DNA of 6,236 bases from Candidatus Eiseniibacteriota bacterium (lineage in GTDB: Bacteria; Joyebacterota; Joyebacteria; Joyebacterales; Joyebacteraceae). A model generated the notes under the pieces. It saw only the letters and a list, made by a program, of their open reading frames with translations. It was not told where the DNA came from and did no database searches. The stretch's first letter is position 1. Each line of letters starts with the position of its first letter. A program made the position numbers and the translations under genes. The stretch is taken from positions 1 through 6,236 of the forward strand of contig DAOVNE010000089.1 of assembly GCA_030630395.1 (NCBI GenBank), given 5' to 3'. Positions 1 to 5,567 of the stretch are shown here, one piece after another.

Positions 1-613
1 ACCAGTAGGGAACGGCCGCCAGGCAGCCTACGAAGAGGTACCACCCGGCGCCCTTGTCCTTGCTCAGCAGCCACAGGACACCGACGAAAGCCGCCAAGAC
101 GCCAAACTGCGGCCAGAAATCGTAACCCATCATCAGGGTCCGCTTGATGGTAGCCACGTTGATCGTCATAGCCAGCGCTGTCAGCAATGCCAACACGCTA
201 CCGGCCCGCGAGATAACCACGAAGAGAAGAGCGATCAGCAGCGAGTCGAGGAGTACCTGCAGCAACACATAGGGCGCGAAGTTGTGTACGGGAACCGCTT
301 TCCACATCAACCCGAGCAGCACTGCCGGGCCGGGCAGGAACTCGACCAGAGGTTCACGGTCCGCCGGCTGGTAGAGGTCCAGGTAGTCTCCGGAGCGATT
401 GTCGGGGGCGGCCAAGATAGCGTCCATCTCGGACCTGTGGTACGTGAGACCGTCGCCGCTCGTGAATCCGATGGCGGCAGAACCGTACACGAGGGCCGAT
501 CCATGTCTGAGGTCGCCCAGCACCGTGGCGAAGAGGAGCAACCTCACCACCACGGCGAGCAGAAAGACAACCACGGCGACCCTGCCGGTCTTCTTCGAGA
601 GAGGAGACAACAA
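1..613 (-). CDS. GT-C-like multispanning membrane glycosyltransferase, N-terminal part (cut by window edge)
   Basis: An open minus-strand frame runs off the left edge; 204 residues are visible from the chosen start. After a short basic N-terminus (SKKTGR) comes a strong membrane helix at about 11-31, a polar loop at about 33-92 containing GDGLTYHRSEMD and YLDLYQPADREP, then further hydrophobic segments at about 94-108, 113-135, 138-154, 166-184 and 190-203. This layout, one helix followed by a large acidic outer loop and many helices, is typical of GT-C enzymes (PMT/GT39-like) that take sugar from a polyprenyl-phosphate carrier on the outer face of the membrane. It follows the GtrB-like and GtrA genes, which would supply that carrier-linked sugar. 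The start is uncertain. TTG at 613 has AAGGAG eight bases upstream; TTG at 697 and GTG at 742 are in frame but lack a clear ribosome site. The specific sugar and acceptor cannot be read, and the family call rests on topology rather than a signature. Confidence 0.72.
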   Translation of the reverse strand, partial: MLSPLSKKTGRVAVVVFLLAVVVRLLLFATVLGDLRHGSALVYGSAAIGFTSGDGLTYHRSEMDAILAAPDNRSGDYLDLYQPADREPLVEFLPGPAVLLGLMWKAVPVHNFAPYVLLQVLLDSLLIALLFVVISRAGSVLALLTALAMTINVATIKRTLMMGYDFWPQFGVLAAFVGVLWLLSKDKGAGWYLFVGCLAAVPYW

Positions 614-720
614 GGCAATCGCTCCTTCGGTGTGATCGTCCCGCTCTGGCTGTGGTGAATGACCGACAACCTCTACCGCCGCCGGGACGCTCCTCAAGCA
701 TGATGACAGCCAGATCAGGG

Positions 721-1155
721 TCAGTCGCCCTGAAAAACCCACCGCTTGGAGAGCAGGAAGTTCACGATCGTCGCCCCGCCCATGATGACGAGCCAGCTCG
801 GCGTAGCAGCCAACTCCAGGATGTCTACGGAGAGGCCGATCAGCGCCGCGGTGGCCAAGGCCAGACTCACCTGCACGGTCACGAAGCGCAGTACCTGTCC
901 CAAGACCGGTTCCTTGCTCCGGAACGTGAAACGGCGGTTCCAGATGAAGCTCCAGATCGTACCCACGGCGTAGCTGGCCAGCTGGCACAACGAAGCCTTG
1001 AACTGAGACGACCACGGTAGGACCAGCAGAATGCGAAACACGGCGAAACTGACCGCGAAGTTGCTCAACCCCACGGCCACGAATCGAGGGAAACTACCGT
1101 CGAACTCCCGCACCAGGGAGCTGCCCCACTGTCGCAGACCAAGCATGTATCTCAT
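721..1155 (-). CDS. GtrA-family membrane protein (lipid-linked sugar translocation)
   Basis: This 144-residue protein has four predicted membrane helices at about 23-46, 54-72, 88-110 and 118-136. It carries the marks of the GtrA family (PF04138): RFVAVGLSNFAV near the start of helix 1, the conserved WSFIWNRRFTF after helix 2, and NFLLSKRWVFQ at the C-terminus. Length and topology match the family, whose members are thought to help flip polyprenyl-phosphate-linked glucose or similar sugars across the inner membrane. The ATG overlaps the stop of the upstream glycosyltransferase as ATGA and has no good ribosome site of its own, so translational coupling is likely. An in-frame ATG three codons further in is an alternative start. 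The gtrB-like/gtrA-like/membrane-transferase order is the classic cassette arrangement. Family assignment is firm; the flippase role is family knowledge, not shown here. Confidence 0.93.
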   Translation of the reverse strand: MRYMLGLRQWGSSLVREFDGSFPRFVAVGLSNFAVSFAVFRILLVLPWSSQFKASLCQLASYAVGTIWSFIWNRRFTFRSKEPVLGQVLRFVTVQVSLALATAALIGLSVDILELAATPSWLVIMGGATIVNFLLSKRWVFQGD

Positions 1156-2117
1156 GGGAGATCCGGAAATCCCGACTGATCCTGAACGATGAAGCGTGGG
1201 CGGTTCTTCAGGGTCTCCAGAAGACTACCGAGGTAGGCGCCGATGATCCCAACCACGATGAACAGGATACCGAACATGAAGGAGATGACCGTGAGCGTCG
1301 ATGCCCAGCCGGGCGTGACGTTCCCCCGGAAGTAGTTCACCAGAATGTAGATGAGCTCGAGAAACGCAAGCCCGCTCGTAACCAACCCCAGCCAGATTCC
1401 GAGCCGCAGCGGTATAGTCGAGAAGGAGAACAGCGAGGCCAGTGCGAAGCGGGCCATCTTCAGCAGACCGTACTTCGTCTCGCCGGCGTGCCTGCGCTCC
1501 GCCTTGTAGGTGATTGTCGTCTTCTGAAAGCCGACCCAGTGAGTGATGCCGCGCAGAAAGAGTTCCGCATCTCTCATCTGCAGGATGGTGTCGACGATCT
1601 TCCTGTCCACGAGGCGGAAGTCCGACGTTCCCTTCGCGATCGGCAGCCCGGACAGAACCGAGAAGATCCGGTAGAACCAGCGGGATGTCATGCGCTTGAT
1701 GAGCGATGCGTCCTCACTCTCAATCCGCCGGGTTTCGACAACCTTGTTGCCTTCCCGCCAGGCTTCGAAGAGCTTGGGGACGAGCGAGGGGGGATGCTGC
1801 ATGTCACCGTCCATCGTGACGACGGCCTCGCCCGAGGAGTGGTAGAGGCCAGCAAAGAGGGCGTTCTGATGTCCAAAATTGCGCGAAAGCGAAAGGCCCT
1901 TCAAGCGATCGTCCGTTGCGGCGGCCTCACTGACGAGCGACCACGTCCCATCGCGGCTGCCGTCATCCACCAGGATCACCTCATAGGGAATCCCCAGCGT
2001 CTGCAGGGCGTCGCGCAGCGTCTCGAGCAGCAAGGCGACATTGCCCTCCTCGTTGCAGAGGGGGATAACGATGCTGAGAGTCGGCTTGCCGGTTGTTTCC
2101 GTTGGTGCATTCATCAT
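1152..2117 (-). CDS. GtrB/DPM1-like polyprenyl-phosphate glycosyltransferase (GT2)
   Basis: This 321-residue protein is a family 2 glycosyltransferase of the dolichol/bactoprenol-phosphate type. It would move a hexose from a nucleotide sugar to polyprenyl phosphate at the inner face of the membrane. The GT-A fold begins with LSIVIPLCNEEGN (14-26), then VDDGSRDGT (50-58), LSRNFGHQNALFAGL (77-91) and the metal-binding TMDGDMQHPP (101-110). SDFRLVDRK (165-173) and ERRHAGETKYG (207-217) match the acceptor-side motifs of GtrB proteins. Two C-terminal membrane helices lie at about 236-262 and 275-299, as in GtrB of Shigella phages and Synechocystis. ATG at 2117 is preceded by GGAG with a 7-base gap; the next codon is also ATG. 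The gene is first in the operon and overlaps the gtrA-like gene by 4 bases. The donor sugar (glucose, mannose or another) cannot be told from sequence. Confidence 0.95.
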   Translation of the reverse strand: MMNAPTETTGKPTLSIVIPLCNEEGNVALLLETLRDALQTLGIPYEVILVDDGSRDGTWSLVSEAAATDDRLKGLSLSRNFGHQNALFAGLYHSSGEAVVTMDGDMQHPPSLVPKLFEAWREGNKVVETRRIESEDASLIKRMTSRWFYRIFSVLSGLPIAKGTSDFRLVDRKIVDTILQMRDAELFLRGITHWVGFQKTTITYKAERRHAGETKYGLLKMARFALASLFSFSTIPLRLGIWLGLVTSGLAFLELIYILVNYFRGNVTPGWASTLTVISFMFGILFIVVGIIGAYLGSLLETLKNRPRFIVQDQSGFPDLP

Positions 2118-2171
2118 CTTGAGTCTCCGCCAGAGTGTACTGGCCGCGCCAGGGCCGTTTGAGGCGACCGC

Positions 2172-2200
2172 ATTCTAGCACCGAACCTGAAGGGGCGCAA
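2172..2200 (-). promoter_or_regulatory. Sigma70-like promoter of the gtrB-like/gtrA-like operon
   Basis: On the minus strand, TTGCGC (2200-2195) and TAGAAT (2177-2172) are separated by exactly 17 bases. The -10 box differs from consensus at one position and the -35 box at two. Transcription would start near 2165, leaving a leader of roughly 48 bases before ATG 2117. A second TTGCGC lies exactly 10 bases upstream of the first (2210-2205), one helical turn away, which could be part of a protein-binding site or chance. Confidence 0.6.
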
Positions 2201-2249
2201 GACCGCGCAACCGGGTGATGTATCGGTTCGGGCTCGTTGCCAAGGCAGC

Positions 2250-2382
2250 TCAGGATGGGAGCGCTGCTCCTCGAAGCCAATCCAGCTGCAGCACTCCGGC
2301 GAAGTTCCAGAGTTCGTGCTCCCCAGGAACCAGCTTCTCGAGAGAGCGTGTAGAACAACCGTGGCTTGAAGTCCTTCCGTCC
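2250..2382 (-). pseudogene. Possible frameshifted remnant of an unrecognised gene
   Basis: Two adjacent minus-strand frames look like protein, but neither does so over the whole stretch. From 2382 one frame reads GRKDFKPRLFYTLSRE; near 2340 the protein-like reading passes to another frame that gives EKLVPGEHELWNFAGV, then LQLDWLRGAALPS and a TGA at 2252-2250. Both pieces have mostly G or C at codon third positions and balanced amino-acid content, unlike the intact but Arg/Ser/Cys-rich frame across the same bases. A stop sits directly before the first piece, and no upstream part of the gene is visible. I do not recognise the family. A chance reading, or an intact small ORF from ATG 2389, remains possible. 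Confidence 0.3.
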
Positions 2383-2413
2383 TTAGCATGGCAACCCCCT
2401 CCTGTCTGACCGC

Positions 2414-2442
2414 ATTCCAGCCTCACGAAGGAGGTTCGGCAA
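2414..2442 (-). promoter_or_regulatory. Weak promoter-like pair, near-copy of the operon -10 region
   Basis: TTGCCG (2442-2437) and TGGAAT (2419-2414) lie 17 bases apart on the minus strand. The -10 region reads GCTGGAATGCGGTC, which matches GCTAGAATGCGGTC in the operon promoter at 13 of 14 bases. It would fire toward a good ribosome site (AGGAGG, about 2402-2397) and ATG 2389, that is, into the frameshifted remnant. The -10 box is poor, so activity is doubtful. Confidence 0.3.
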
Positions 2443-2550
2443 CAGGCCCAACTATGGACATTGCCAGCCGTTGTGGCTACGCCGCGCGACAAGGCCGGAT
2501 CGAATCGACTCACGCCGACGCGATCAGTGCTCTCAGCGATACCTACAAGC

Positions 2551-2579
2551 TTGAGGCGATCTTCGCTCCGCTGTACACT
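2551..2579 (+). promoter_or_regulatory. Sigma70-like promoter of the plus-strand methyltransferase
   Basis: TTGAGG (2551-2556) and TACACT (2574-2579) are separated by exactly 17 bases. The -35 box keeps the key TTGA and the -10 box keeps TA---T. Transcription would start near 2586, giving a leader of about 60 bases before ATG 2648. Confidence 0.5.
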
Positions 2580-2647
2580 TGATCTGACGCTGTCGCGCCG
2601 CGTGTGGAGCCATCAACGAATCGCCATAGCTCAACCGAGGAGTCTGG

Positions 2648-3388
2648 ATGCTGAACGGCTTTCCCAAGGTGCGACCCGCCCTTCCGGACGAGATCGCCAA
2701 GATCTACGAGACTCACTACAAACAGAACCGGCGTGGCGAGACCCCCGCTTCGTCTCTGTCCCGTCGGATGGAATCGTGGCTCCACAGAACGGTGGCGAGC
2801 GACATCAGACGTGATCAAGCCCGTAGGACTACACTGGAAATCGGTGCGGGCACTCTGAATCAACTCGGTTACGAACCTGAGGTTGGGCCATACGACGTGG
2901 TCGAACCTTTCAGGGAGCTCTACGAAGGCTCGAGTCTGCTGTCTCGCATCAGATCTATCTACCCCGATATCGACGACGTACCTGAGGATCTACGCTACGA
3001 TCGGATCACCGCGATCGCCACACTCGAACACATCTGTGCCCTGCCGGACGTGATCGCCAGATCAGGCTTGCTGCTGAAGGAAGACGGTGTGCTCAGAGCG
3101 TCTATCCCCAGCGAGGGAACACTCCTCTGGACTCTGGGTTGGAAGCTCACGACGGGCTTGGAGTTCAGACTGAAGCACGGTCTCGACTATGGCTTGTTGT
3201 TGAAGTACGACCACGTCAACAACGCCGCGGAAATCGAAGGAGTGCTCGAGTACTTCTTTGCGGATGTCAGGTGCAAGGTGTTCGGGGTCAACAGAGGTCT
3301 CTCTTTCTATCAGTTCTTCGCTTGCGCACGGCCCAGGCTGGGAAGATGTCGCGAACACCTGATCAGTAGGGCAGGCACCAATGTCTGA
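2648..3388 (+). CDS. Class I SAM-dependent methyltransferase
   Basis: This 246-residue protein has a Rossmann methyltransferase core. Motif I is TTLEIGAGTLNQLGY (61-75), binding S-adenosylmethionine; the acidic end of strand 2 is YDVVEPF (82-88); the strand 4 region is YDRITAIATLEHI (117-129), where the TLEHI form recalls UbiE/Methyltransf_11-type enzymes. The stretch around 150-190 (LRASIPSEGTLLW, then GLEFRLKHGLDYG) probably forms the substrate side. No signal peptide or membrane helix is seen, so it is cytoplasmic. ATG 2648 has GAGGAG five bases upstream. It stands alone on the plus strand, divergent from the glycosylation operon, so a role in modifying a surface sugar is plausible but only inferred. 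Codon use is odd: 13 of 25 arginines are AGA/AGG, against 3 of 21 in the neighbouring GT2 gene. Substrate unknown. Confidence 0.85.
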   Translation: MLNGFPKVRPALPDEIAKIYETHYKQNRRGETPASSLSRRMESWLHRTVASDIRRDQARRTTLEIGAGTLNQLGYEPEVGPYDVVEPFRELYEGSSLLSRIRSIYPDIDDVPEDLRYDRITAIATLEHICALPDVIARSGLLLKEDGVLRASIPSEGTLLWTLGWKLTTGLEFRLKHGLDYGLLLKYDHVNNAAEIEGVLEYFFADVRCKVFGVNRGLSFYQFFACARPRLGRCREHLISRAGTNV

Positions 3389-3643
3389 GTGGACGCGTAG
3401 AGCATGTTGCTGAGGGATCAGTTCCCAGGTCGCCACGCTGATGATCGTGAGGCAAGCTCTCCCTGTTGGAGAGCAGTAGTGGGGTAGTCGGTGCTGCCGC
3501 GGTAGTGCTGCCGTCCCACGCGACGCTTCACGTGCCGGCGGGCTTGGCATCATCGCAGTGGGTGTGACGACAATCTCGAGAAGCAAGAGCGATGAGGTCC
3601 GCGGCGAACATGCGGCAGTCACGCTGGTCGTGGTAGGCAGTGA
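3389..3643. other. Intergenic stretch without a supported gene
   Basis: About 255 bases between the methyltransferase stop and the strong hairpin. It contains one 7-bp stem-loop (3456-3474) and a repeated GTGCTGCCG. A minus-strand frame reads MFAADLIALASRDCRH at about 3612-3565, but it has no family motif and no ribosome site and continues backward only through the terminator hairpin. I see no gene here. Confidence 0.55.
3456..3474 (+). terminator. Stem-loop 68 bases after the methyltransferase stop (weak terminator candidate)
   Basis: GCTCTCC and GGAGAGC pair perfectly over 7 bp around a 5-base loop (CTGTT). No T-run follows, so it may be a processing or mRNA-stabilising hairpin rather than an intrinsic terminator. 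Confidence 0.3.
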
Positions 3644-3671
3644 AGGCCCGGGAGCAGATGCTCCCGGGCCT
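3644..3671. terminator. Strong bidirectional terminator hairpin between convergent genes
   Basis: AGGCCCGGGAGC and GCTCCCGGGCCT pair perfectly over 12 bp around the loop AGAT. On the plus strand it is followed by CTTCGTTGCGTT, weakly T-rich. On the minus strand it starts 26 bases after the stop of the secreted-protein gene and is preceded by CAACGAAG. It lies between converging units and could end both. The leader resembles that of the hairpin at 5161-5188. Confidence 0.75.
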
Positions 3672-3696
3672 CTTCGTTGCGTTCAGTGGTGCGGGG

Positions 3697-5010
3697 CTAG
3701 CGTCCTCTGCCGTACCGCTCCGCCTGCAGGAGCTTCGGCGGTAGCATGGAGGGTCCGTTGCCATCGCCCCCCGCGCCGGAGTCCGCGTACCAGCCCCCCG
3801 ATGTGAACCAGACATCATCGAGCATCACGCCGGCATCCCCGCCACCCGCGGGACCACAACCGTTGTCGGTGGTGTTCATGACCCACAGGAAGTGGCCCAC
3901 TGTGTAAGGGGGCGACTGGAACTGCGTGATATCGTAGCCGATGTTGTAGGCCGTGCCGCCCCAACCGTCGCACGACCCGAAGTCGCCCCAATACGCCGCG
4001 ATGCCGTAGTAGTCGGAGCCATTAGCTGTCCCGAAGAACGACACGTAGTCGTTGTCAACGGTCGGAATCGCGAGGTGCATCGCGAAATGGACCGTGCACG
4101 CGTACACGCCGTAGATATCGATAGGCGGCGAGAAGAGACCGTTCCGCAGGTTGGGCGGCACGAAGCTCGTGTCGGCATCGTCACCGCACCACCAGCTGTG
4201 CGGATCCGAAAGCGCCGGGCACATCCTGTCGATCACGTGCCAGAAGTCGCCCGCCGCTCCGGGAACACCAGGAACACAGCTGATGTTGCCGACCTCAGCG
4301 TCGTCGTAGAAGAGGATATCGCCGGTCGAGAAATCATAGACCTTGATCTTGTCGACCGCGAAGCCACCCCCCACGGAGAGGTACAGACCATCCTCATCGG
4401 ACCAGGCTCCATCCGATAGAAACCGGAACCTCACGTTCAGCGGATCGTCGCAGTGCGTCAGGTCGAAGCCGTAGGGCCCGATGTCGGTCCATGGCTGCCG
4501 GCCATCGTAGCCTCGATTGAGGTTCACGAACACACCACTGCTCTCCGCCTGAACGTAGGTGTAGTCGTACCCGGCCTCCGAGTCGTGCCGGTAGGCGAAT
4601 GTCAGGACAGGGAAGACCGGGTCGCGGGTTCGCACCGGGCCGTTCTCCGGAGCGTCGTCGCGGTACATGGCCTTGATGGTCCCCCAAGAGACGTTATCAA
4701 CGACTACCGGGTTGATGTTGATGGGCGGCAAGCTCAGCCGGTCGTCCCAGCTGTTGCCGTACCCCCCGTCGGCGTCGTAGTCGAAGTTGCCGCACCACCA
4801 GGAGCGTTCGCCCTCATAGACCATGTAGTAGTCCAGGTGGAAGTGCGGCGCGGCGCCAGCCGTGAAGTCGACGCTACTCCATTCGCTCACATCCCCCTCG
4901 ATGTCATCGAACCAGAACACCTCGGGGCCAGGATTGGCAAGCACGGAAGACGGAACGAGGATGAAGAGGAACACAGAGAGAACAACAGCAAGAACATAGC
5001 ACTTGGTCAT
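3697..5010 (-). CDS. Secreted two-module protein with repeated SWWCG motifs, function unknown
   Basis: A 437-residue exported protein. MTK, a long hydrophobic core (4-20) and SSVLA-NPG give a clear signal peptide with likely cleavage after Ala25. Two related modules follow. Module 1 (about 30-229) opens VFWFDDIEGD, then SWWCGNFDYDADGG (70-83) and RLSLPPINI (91-99), and closes with FAVDKIKVYD (217-226). Module 2 (about 231-405) opens ILFYDDAEVG, then SWWCGDDAD (272-280) and GLFSPPIDI (291-299), and closes with VMLDDVWFTSGG (395-406). Each looks like a beta-rich jelly-roll domain of the MAM/immune-inhibitor-A-associated kind, which usually binds rather than catalyses; that is inference. No protease motif, anchor or C-terminal sorting domain is seen; the tail is short and polar. 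ATG 5010 has GGGGAGG eight bases upstream; GTG 5019 overlaps that site and is unlikely. It has its own promoter and probably forms a single-gene unit. Confidence 0.88.
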   Translation of the reverse strand: MTKCYVLAVVLSVFLFILVPSSVLANPGPEVFWFDDIEGDVSEWSSVDFTAGAAPHFHLDYYMVYEGERSWWCGNFDYDADGGYGNSWDDRLSLPPININPVVVDNVSWGTIKAMYRDDAPENGPVRTRDPVFPVLTFAYRHDSEAGYDYTYVQAESSGVFVNLNRGYDGRQPWTDIGPYGFDLTHCDDPLNVRFRFLSDGAWSDEDGLYLSVGGGFAVDKIKVYDFSTGDILFYDDAEVGNISCVPGVPGAAGDFWHVIDRMCPALSDPHSWWCGDDADTSFVPPNLRNGLFSPPIDIYGVYACTVHFAMHLAIPTVDNDYVSFFGTANGSDYYGIAAYWGDFGSCDGWGGTAYNIGYDITQFQSPPYTVGHFLWVMNTTDNGCGPAGGGDAGVMLDDVWFTSGGWYADSGAGGDGNGPSMLPPKLLQAERYGRGR

Positions 5011-5025
5011 TGGTGGCACCTCCCC
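5011..5025 (-). promoter_or_regulatory. Ribosome binding site fixing the secreted-protein start
   Basis: GGGGAGG at 5025-5019 is followed by an 8-base gap to ATG 5010. The alternative GTG at 5019 begins inside this site, so the shorter 437-residue protein is preferred. Confidence 0.7.
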
Positions 5026-5104
5026 TCTGTTCGCTGGCGCAGGGGCACCGATTCGCCGGGCCGCGGCCGCTCATTCTCACACCGGAAGCCTACCTCACAC
5101 CGAG

Positions 5105-5133
5105 AGTATACCATTTTCTTGACGGATATTCAA
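5105..5133 (-). promoter_or_regulatory. Strong sigma70-like promoter of the secreted-protein gene
   Basis: TTGAAT (5133-5128) and TATACT (5110-5105) are separated by exactly 17 bases, and TGG precedes the -10 box. The -10 box has one mismatch to consensus and the -35 box two (TTGA kept, then AT for CA). Transcription would begin near 5098 and give a GC-rich leader of nearly 90 bases, which includes the self-complementary GGCCGCGGCC. Confidence 0.7.
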
Positions 5134-5136
5134 GAA
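5116..5136. promoter_or_regulatory. Perfect 7+7 inverted repeat over the -35 box (operator candidate)
   Basis: TTCTTGA (5116-5122) and TCAAGAA (5130-5136) are exact inverted copies with a 7-base spacer (CGGATAT), so the half-site centres are 14 bases apart. The element covers the -35 box and part of the promoter spacer, where a bound dimeric repressor would block RNA polymerase. The regulator is not in the window. Confidence 0.45.
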
Positions 5137-5160
5137 GGTTGACAGGACCCAAGCAAAGCG

Positions 5161-5188
5161 GAAGGCCGAGCGCGTGTGCCCGGCCTTC
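5161..5188 (-). terminator. Terminator hairpin downstream of the zinc-ribbon gene
   Basis: GAAGGCCG and CGGCCTTC pair over 8 bp, with two further inner G-C pairs past one mismatch. On the minus strand it is preceded by AACGAA and followed by CGCTTTGCTT, modestly T-rich. It lies 75 bases after the zinc-ribbon stop and just before the next promoter, so it insulates the two minus-strand units. Confidence 0.65.
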
Positions 5189-5234
5189 TTCGTTGCTCCT
5201 TCTGTGTGCTCAGTCCCCCCGGACTGTGCGTGGC

Positions 5235-5253
5235 GCCGCTCGCACGGAGCGGC
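5235..5253 (-). terminator. First stem-loop right after the zinc-ribbon gene
   Basis: GCCGCTC and GAGCGGC pair perfectly over 7 bp around a 5-base loop, starting 9 bases past the stop codon. No T-run follows. It may protect the mRNA end or act with the stronger hairpin at 5161-5188. Confidence 0.35.
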
Positions 5254-5262
5254 CTAGAAGCC

Positions 5263-5454
5263 TCATGTGCTGCCCGTGCTCGGGCAGGTCGCGCCGCCGC
5301 CCCCGTCCGAGCTCGCGCAGAAGACGGAAAGCTGCCTCTCAGACTTCCTGGAGCCGCACTTCGGGCACTTGTGGGGCTTGTCGCGGTTGTCGACCGAGTC
5401 CAGCTCGTCAAACTCAGCCCCGCACTTCTGGCATTTGTATTCGAAGATGGGCAC
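5263..5454 (-). CDS. FmdB-family zinc-ribbon protein
   Basis: A 63-residue protein opening MPIFEYKCQKCG, the hallmark of the FmdB/CxxC_CxxC_SSSS zinc-ribbon family. Four cysteines in two CxxC pairs (Cys8/Cys11 and Cys30/Cys33, the latter as CPKCG) would bind one zinc ion. The C-terminal third is flexible and rich in Gly and Ser with two more cysteines (46 and 57), as is common in the family. Length is normal. FmdB proteins are often called putative regulatory proteins, but their role is not settled. The start is GTG at 5454, with AGGAG five bases upstream. No clear promoter is visible in the 113 bases to the upstream methyltransferase, so the two may be co-transcribed. Two hairpins follow the gene. 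Confidence 0.9.
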   Translation of the reverse strand: MPIFEYKCQKCGAEFDELDSVDNRDKPHKCPKCGSRKSERQLSVFCASSDGGGGATCPSTGST

Positions 5455-5567
5455 AGGCTCTCCTGTTGTCTCTGGTCTCTGTGTCTGAACCTACGTGGGT
5501 TCTCTCAATACCCCGGATTGACAGCACCGATATTGGATGCGCGAGCCTCCGATTTGGATTCGCGCTT

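Larger units (their letters stand above)
2201..2647. other. Divergent intergenic region, mostly non-coding
   Basis: About 450 bases separate the two divergent transcription units. The stretch holds a probable frameshifted coding remnant on the minus strand (2250-2382), a weaker promoter-like pair upstream of it (2414-2442), and the promoter of the plus-strand methyltransferase (2551-2579). From about 2443 to 2550 I see nothing recognisable. Open frames crossing the region are rich in Arg, Ser, Cys and Trp and lack family motifs, as expected of chance frames in GC-rich DNA. Confidence 0.6.

Noticed and set aside
354..701. Minus-strand frame from ATG 701 (115 codons)
   Set aside because: It is out of frame with the hydrophobic, helix-forming GT-C frame, is Arg-rich, and shows no motif.
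1488..2162. Plus-strand open frame of 224 codons
   Set aside because: It lies wholly opposite the GT2 gene, whose motifs are unmistakable; its own translation shows no family motif and no ribosome site.
3062..3622. Minus-strand open frame of 186 codons
   Set aside because: It overlaps the C-terminal half of the plus-strand methyltransferase and has a low-information Ser/Pro/Ala/Arg-rich translation.
3528..3818. Minus-strand frame ending ACRHTH-type, Cys/His-rich (looked briefly like a zinc-binding tail)
   Set aside because: It passes through the 12-bp terminator hairpin and the end of the secreted-protein gene, and the Cys/His spacing fits no zinc motif.
4453..5142. Plus-strand open frames opposite the secreted-protein gene (also 3892-4419)
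   Set aside because: They are mirror frames of GC-rich codons (Val/Arg/Asp-rich), cross the promoter, and show no domain.
5506..5535. Imperfect inverted repeat CAATA…TATTG between methyltransferase and zinc-ribbon gene
   Set aside because: Only 5 bp pair at the base, with an uneven internal loop and no T-run, so it is too weak to call a terminator or operator.
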